A stretch of DNA of 16,179 nucleotides, from contig JBGVFH010000052.1 in the NCBI GenBank assembly GCA_045120955.1, forward strand, positions 1 to 16,179, in the 5' to 3' direction. Under the pieces are notes generated by a model. That model was given only the letters and a program-made list of their open reading frames with translations, was not told the DNA's origin and ran no database searches. Origin of the DNA: JAZMZS01 sp045120955. GTDB taxonomy: Bacteria; Bacillota; Clostridia; Oscillospirales; CAG-272. How positions within the stretch are numbered: position 1 is the first letter of the stretch; every line of letters begins with the position of its first letter. Both the position numbers and the translations under genes were made by a program. Shown one piece after another: positions 13,840 through 16,179 of this stretch.

Positions 13840-14658
13840 TCAGACTTTCGGTTTTATTATTGCTACTCTGGGGTTGCCTGACATATCGTAAAAGATCTCA
13901 CACCCCATACCGTATGCCTCTGCCTCCGTTTTTATGCTATCCTCTTGGTCATACCCGATCTCAAAGGCAAAAAAGCCGTTTTGTTTGAGATTTTCAGTAT
14001 AGTTTTTGAGTATAAAACGGTAAAAGCACATGCCGTCCTCTCCACCGTCGAGCGCAATTTGCGGCTCGTGCAAAACCTCGGGGGACAGCTTTTTCACCAC
14101 GCTTGTGGGAATGTAGGGTGGGTTTGAAATTACAGCGTCGAATTTGCTGTCCTTTAACGGATGGGTGAATATGTCGCAAACAAACAGGTGCAGTCTGTCG
14201 GAGATGCCGTTGAGAAGGGCATTATTTTGCGCCGCCTGCACGGCACGCTCGCTTATGTCGGTTGCGACCGCTTTGATATCGGGGCGCATTGAGAGCAGAG
14301 AAATCGCAATACAGCCGCTGCCCGTGCATAGGTCTGCTATGACCGCCCCCTCGGGTAAAAGCTCTGCCGCCTTGCTTACAAGAAGCTCCGTGTCCGCACG
14401 GGGAATAAGGCAGGCATCGTTTAACAAATATTTTTCGGAACAGAAATACGCATATCCGAGTATGTACTGCAGCGGCTCCCGTGCCTTTCTGCGTGTGAGC
14501 AGCTCACGGAGCTTTTCCGAGTCGTAATCTCTGTCGGGCGAGCACATCTGAGCTGCGGCTGATACTCCGAACAGCTCCTCAAGTATTACCTTCACTTCAC
14601 TCTGCGGCTCATCTGAACCGCATTCCTTTAAGAAGGCTGCTATCTCACGTCTGGTCAT
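13840..14658 (-). CDS. prmC: Release factor glutamine N5-methyltransferase
   Basis: PrmC methylates the Gln of the GGQ motif in release factors RF1 and RF2 using S-adenosylmethionine. The 272-residue protein has an N-terminal helical domain with EPLQYILGYAYF (61-72), then LIPRADTELLV. The SAM site is IADLCTGSGCIAISLL (107-122), and the catalytic NPPYIP is at 179-184. The ATG at 14658 is one base after the stop of the upstream DUF1385 gene, so translation is probably coupled; the longer frame to 14808 overlaps that gene. The DUF1385-prmC order is common in Clostridia. The prfA gene often seen next to it is not in the window. Confidence 0.95.
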   Translation of the reverse strand: MTRREIAAFLKECGSDEPQSEVKVILEELFGVSAAAQMCSPDRDYDSEKLRELLTRRKAREPLQYILGYAYFCSEKYLLNDACLIPRADTELLVSKAAELLPEGAVIADLCTGSGCIAISLLSMRPDIKAVATDISERAVQAAQNNALLNGISDRLHLFVCDIFTHPLKDSKFDAVISNPPYIPTSVVKKLSPEVLHEPQIALDGGEDGMCFYRFILKNYTENLKQNGFFAFEIGYDQEDSIKTEAEAYGMGCEIFYDMSGNPRVAIIKPKV

Positions 14659-14659
14659 T

Positions 14660-15799
14660 TTACTCGGCTTCGTTTGTGCTGCTGTTTTTGCTCTCAGACG
14701 CTGTTGTTGTATCGCTGCTGTTTGTGTCTGCGGTGCTTTTTGTAACACCGTCCTCGGCAGTATCGCCGCCAACAGCCTCTTTTGCGCCGTCCTTGACAGC
14801 ACTTTCAAGGGTATTTTCGCCTTCTTCGGGCGGGAATTGGTCGGGCATTGCCGCTTTTATTGCCGCTATGGCGACCTCGAGCTGTTCAAGGTCAGGCTCT
14901 CTTGTGGTAATGCGCTGCATCCACAGTCCGGGCGCTGAAAGAATTGAAACTATCGGGTTGTCATGCTTTCCTGCGTACATTATAAATTCAAACCCGATGC
15001 CTACAACGAGCGGCACAAGTATGATCTTTGATGCCCAGTAAAGGAACAGATTGTCGGCAAGCGCAGAAAAAAGCATACGTGTGGCAGTAAAGATGAAAAT
15101 GCTCAGTATCATTATAACGAACATAAAGCTTGTGCCGCAGCGGGGGTGAAAGCGTGTATGCTTTTTTGCGTTTTCCGCTGTAAGCTCGTCGCCCGCCTCG
15201 TAGCAAGCGATACTTTTGTGCTCGGCGCCGTGATATTCAAATGTGCGGCGTATGTAGCTCATCAGCGACACAAGATATATATATAATATGAAGATTGCTA
15301 TGCGGATCACGCCTTCGATAAGTGCGAAAAGGTTGAGTTTTGACAAAACTCCGCCGCACAGCGAGTCTATTCCGCCGACAACAGCGGAGGGAAGAAGAAT
15401 AAACAGCCCCACGCCGAGTATGACACCCAACACCATTGATATTGCCATCACAACATCAAGGATGTTTTTGCCGAAATGCTTCTCTACCCATTTTTCAAAC
15501 TTTGTCGGCTCTTCTTCGAATGCTTCCCCAACAAAAGCGTCTGCCGATATGTTGAGAGTTTTGAAGGACAGCTTCATCATTTCAACAAAGTTGACTATGC
15601 CCCGCAGGACGGGAATGTTGAGTATTTTGTGCTTCTTTCTTACAGATACGAATCTGTCGTTTACTACAGTTATGCTTTTGTCCTCGTTTCTGACCGCAAC
15701 GCTGACATTTTCTCCGCTGCGCATCATAACGCCCTCCATTACTGCTTGACCCCCGACCTTTCCGAGGCGTTCGGGGCAGGGACAATTTGTTTTTTTCAT
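14660..15799 (-). CDS. DUF1385 (YqhQ-like) membrane protein
   Basis: This 379-residue integral membrane protein belongs to DUF1385, proposed to be a metal-dependent membrane enzyme; its function is not established. The N-terminus has the hallmark GGQAVMEGVMMR (16-27). Membrane segments fall at about 113-143, 157-180, 225-247 and 256-276. Conserved polar blocks are EYHGAEHKSIACYE (188-201) and HPRCGTSF (218-225), whose His and Cys residues could bind metal. After about residue 326 there is an acidic Ser/Thr-rich tail, probably disordered and not part of the core family. The ATG at 15799 has AAGGAGAT at 15811-15818. It starts the minus-strand run DUF1385-prmC-ddl-murI. Confidence 0.9.
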   Translation of the reverse strand: MKKTNCPCPERLGKVGGQAVMEGVMMRSGENVSVAVRNEDKSITVVNDRFVSVRKKHKILNIPVLRGIVNFVEMMKLSFKTLNISADAFVGEAFEEEPTKFEKWVEKHFGKNILDVVMAISMVLGVILGVGLFILLPSAVVGGIDSLCGGVLSKLNLFALIEGVIRIAIFILYIYLVSLMSYIRRTFEYHGAEHKSIACYEAGDELTAENAKKHTRFHPRCGTSFMFVIMILSIFIFTATRMLFSALADNLFLYWASKIILVPLVVGIGFEFIMYAGKHDNPIVSILSAPGLWMQRITTREPDLEQLEVAIAAIKAAMPDQFPPEEGENTLESAVKDGAKEAVGGDTAEDGVTKSTADTNSSDTTTASESKNSSTNEAE

Positions 15800-15894
15800 A
15801 TAAAAGAACTATCTCCTTGTATCATTTATATATATTTATTGCATCCCAATGCTTGCGTTGATAAAACAAAGCTGATCTTCATGCTGTGAAAACA

Positions 15895-15923
15895 ATTATA
15901 CCATGTAAAAACGGTAAAATAAA
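15895..15923 (-). promoter_or_regulatory. Promoter for DUF1385-prmC-ddl-murI run
   Basis: On the minus strand a consensus TATAAT (15900-15895) carries an extended TGG just upstream. TTTATT lies 17 bp before it (15923-15918). The start would be near 15888, giving a leader of about 90 nt. It is divergent from the rRNA promoters. Confidence 0.6.
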
Positions 15924-15974
15924 TAGGTTTTTCTCAAAAAAATCAAAAAACTTTAAAAAAATTCAAAAAAGGTA

Positions 15975-16004
15975 TTGACAAAGAGGGGTTGAAGGTGGTA
16001 TACT
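15975..16004 (+). promoter_or_regulatory. rRNA operon promoter P1
   Basis: TTGACA (15975-15980) and TATACT (15999-16004) are 18 bp apart. An A-rich tract (about 15935-15970) directly upstream resembles an UP element. It is the first of two promoters 95 bp apart. Confidence 0.85.
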
Positions 16005-16069
16005 AACAAAGCTGTCAGCGAGGAGCGGACAAGCCGAGAAAAAAACTTAAAAAAGTTTTAAAAAAGGGC

Positions 16070-16098
16070 TTGACAAACTCAAAAGGCTGCGGTATAAT
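16070..16098 (+). promoter_or_regulatory. rRNA operon promoter P2
   Basis: Perfect consensus TTGACA (16070-16075) and TATAAT (16093-16098) are 17 bp apart, with an A/T-rich upstream tract (16038-16066). It is likely the stronger of the pair. Confidence 0.92.
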
Positions 16099-16104
16099 AG
16101 AAAA

Positions 16105-16179
16105 GTCGCAGCCGAGAGGCGAACGACGGTAGGTCATTGAAAATTGAACAACAAGACGAGAGAGAAACACAAAGAAGTT
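16105..16179 (+). other. Leader of a probable rRNA operon (16S beyond the edge)
   Basis: The sequence after P2 includes GGTCATTGAAAATTGAACAA at 16132-16151, close to the conserved leader and spacer motif of Firmicutes rRNA operons. No 16S sequence is reached before the window ends, so the identity of the operon is inferred from the promoters and this motif. Confidence 0.75.

Noticed and set aside
1..16179. CRISPR arrays, tRNA genes, transposases, phage genes
   Set aside because: No regularly spaced repeats, cloverleaf-like sequences or mobile-element proteins were seen on either strand.

Overview
The window looks like ordinary chromosome of an anaerobic Clostridia bacterium, probably Oscillospiraceae/Ruminococcaceae-like. 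The signs are AGGAGG-type ribosome binding sites, a T-box leader on tyrS, the DUF1385-prmC gene pair, a cohesin-type surface protein and a Firmicutes-style rRNA leader. No protein-coding phage or transposon genes, CRISPR arrays or tRNA genes were seen. The taxonomic placement is inferred from gene content only.

Region 1 (about 250-6265, + strand) is a tightly packed cell-surface glycopolymer operon. It encodes an ExoA-like GT2 glycosyltransferase, a LicD-family phosphotransferase, a TarI-type CDP-ribitol synthase, a TarJ-type ribulose-5-phosphate reductase, a LytR-CpsA-Psr (LCP) ligase and an amidohydrolase-2 family protein. The first four genes overlap or nearly touch. TarJ and TarI should supply CDP-ribitol. 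LicD shares a family with the eukaryotic ribitol-phosphate transferases fukutin/FKRP, so it is a good candidate for using that CDP-ribitol. LCP would then link the finished glycan to peptidoglycan. No TarL/TarK/TarF-like polymerase is present in the window. The locus therefore reads more like ribitol-phosphate decoration of a glycan than classical poly-ribitol teichoic acid. The operon ends at a strong bidirectional terminator.

Region 2 (6299-9185) holds a minus-strand pair, a RimJ/RimL-like GNAT acetyltransferase followed by a DUF2156 protein. Divergent from them is a secreted, membrane-anchored cohesin-domain protein. The 314-bp divergent intergenic stretch carries two promoters and three symmetric or repeated elements that look like operator sites. 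A second bidirectional terminator closes the cohesin gene.

Region 3 (9250-15923, minus strand) is housekeeping and cell wall: DUF1385 membrane protein, prmC, ddl and murI, then tyrS behind its own promoter and a tyrosine T-box riboswitch, then an alpha/beta hydrolase whose 5' end has been tandemly duplicated. A REP-like palindromic repeat lies between ddl and murI. MurI carries Gly where the Asn after the first catalytic Cys is normally conserved.

Region 4 (15924-16179, + strand) contains two tandem, apparently duplicated strong promoters and the leader of what is almost certainly an rRNA operon. The 16S gene itself would begin beyond the right edge.
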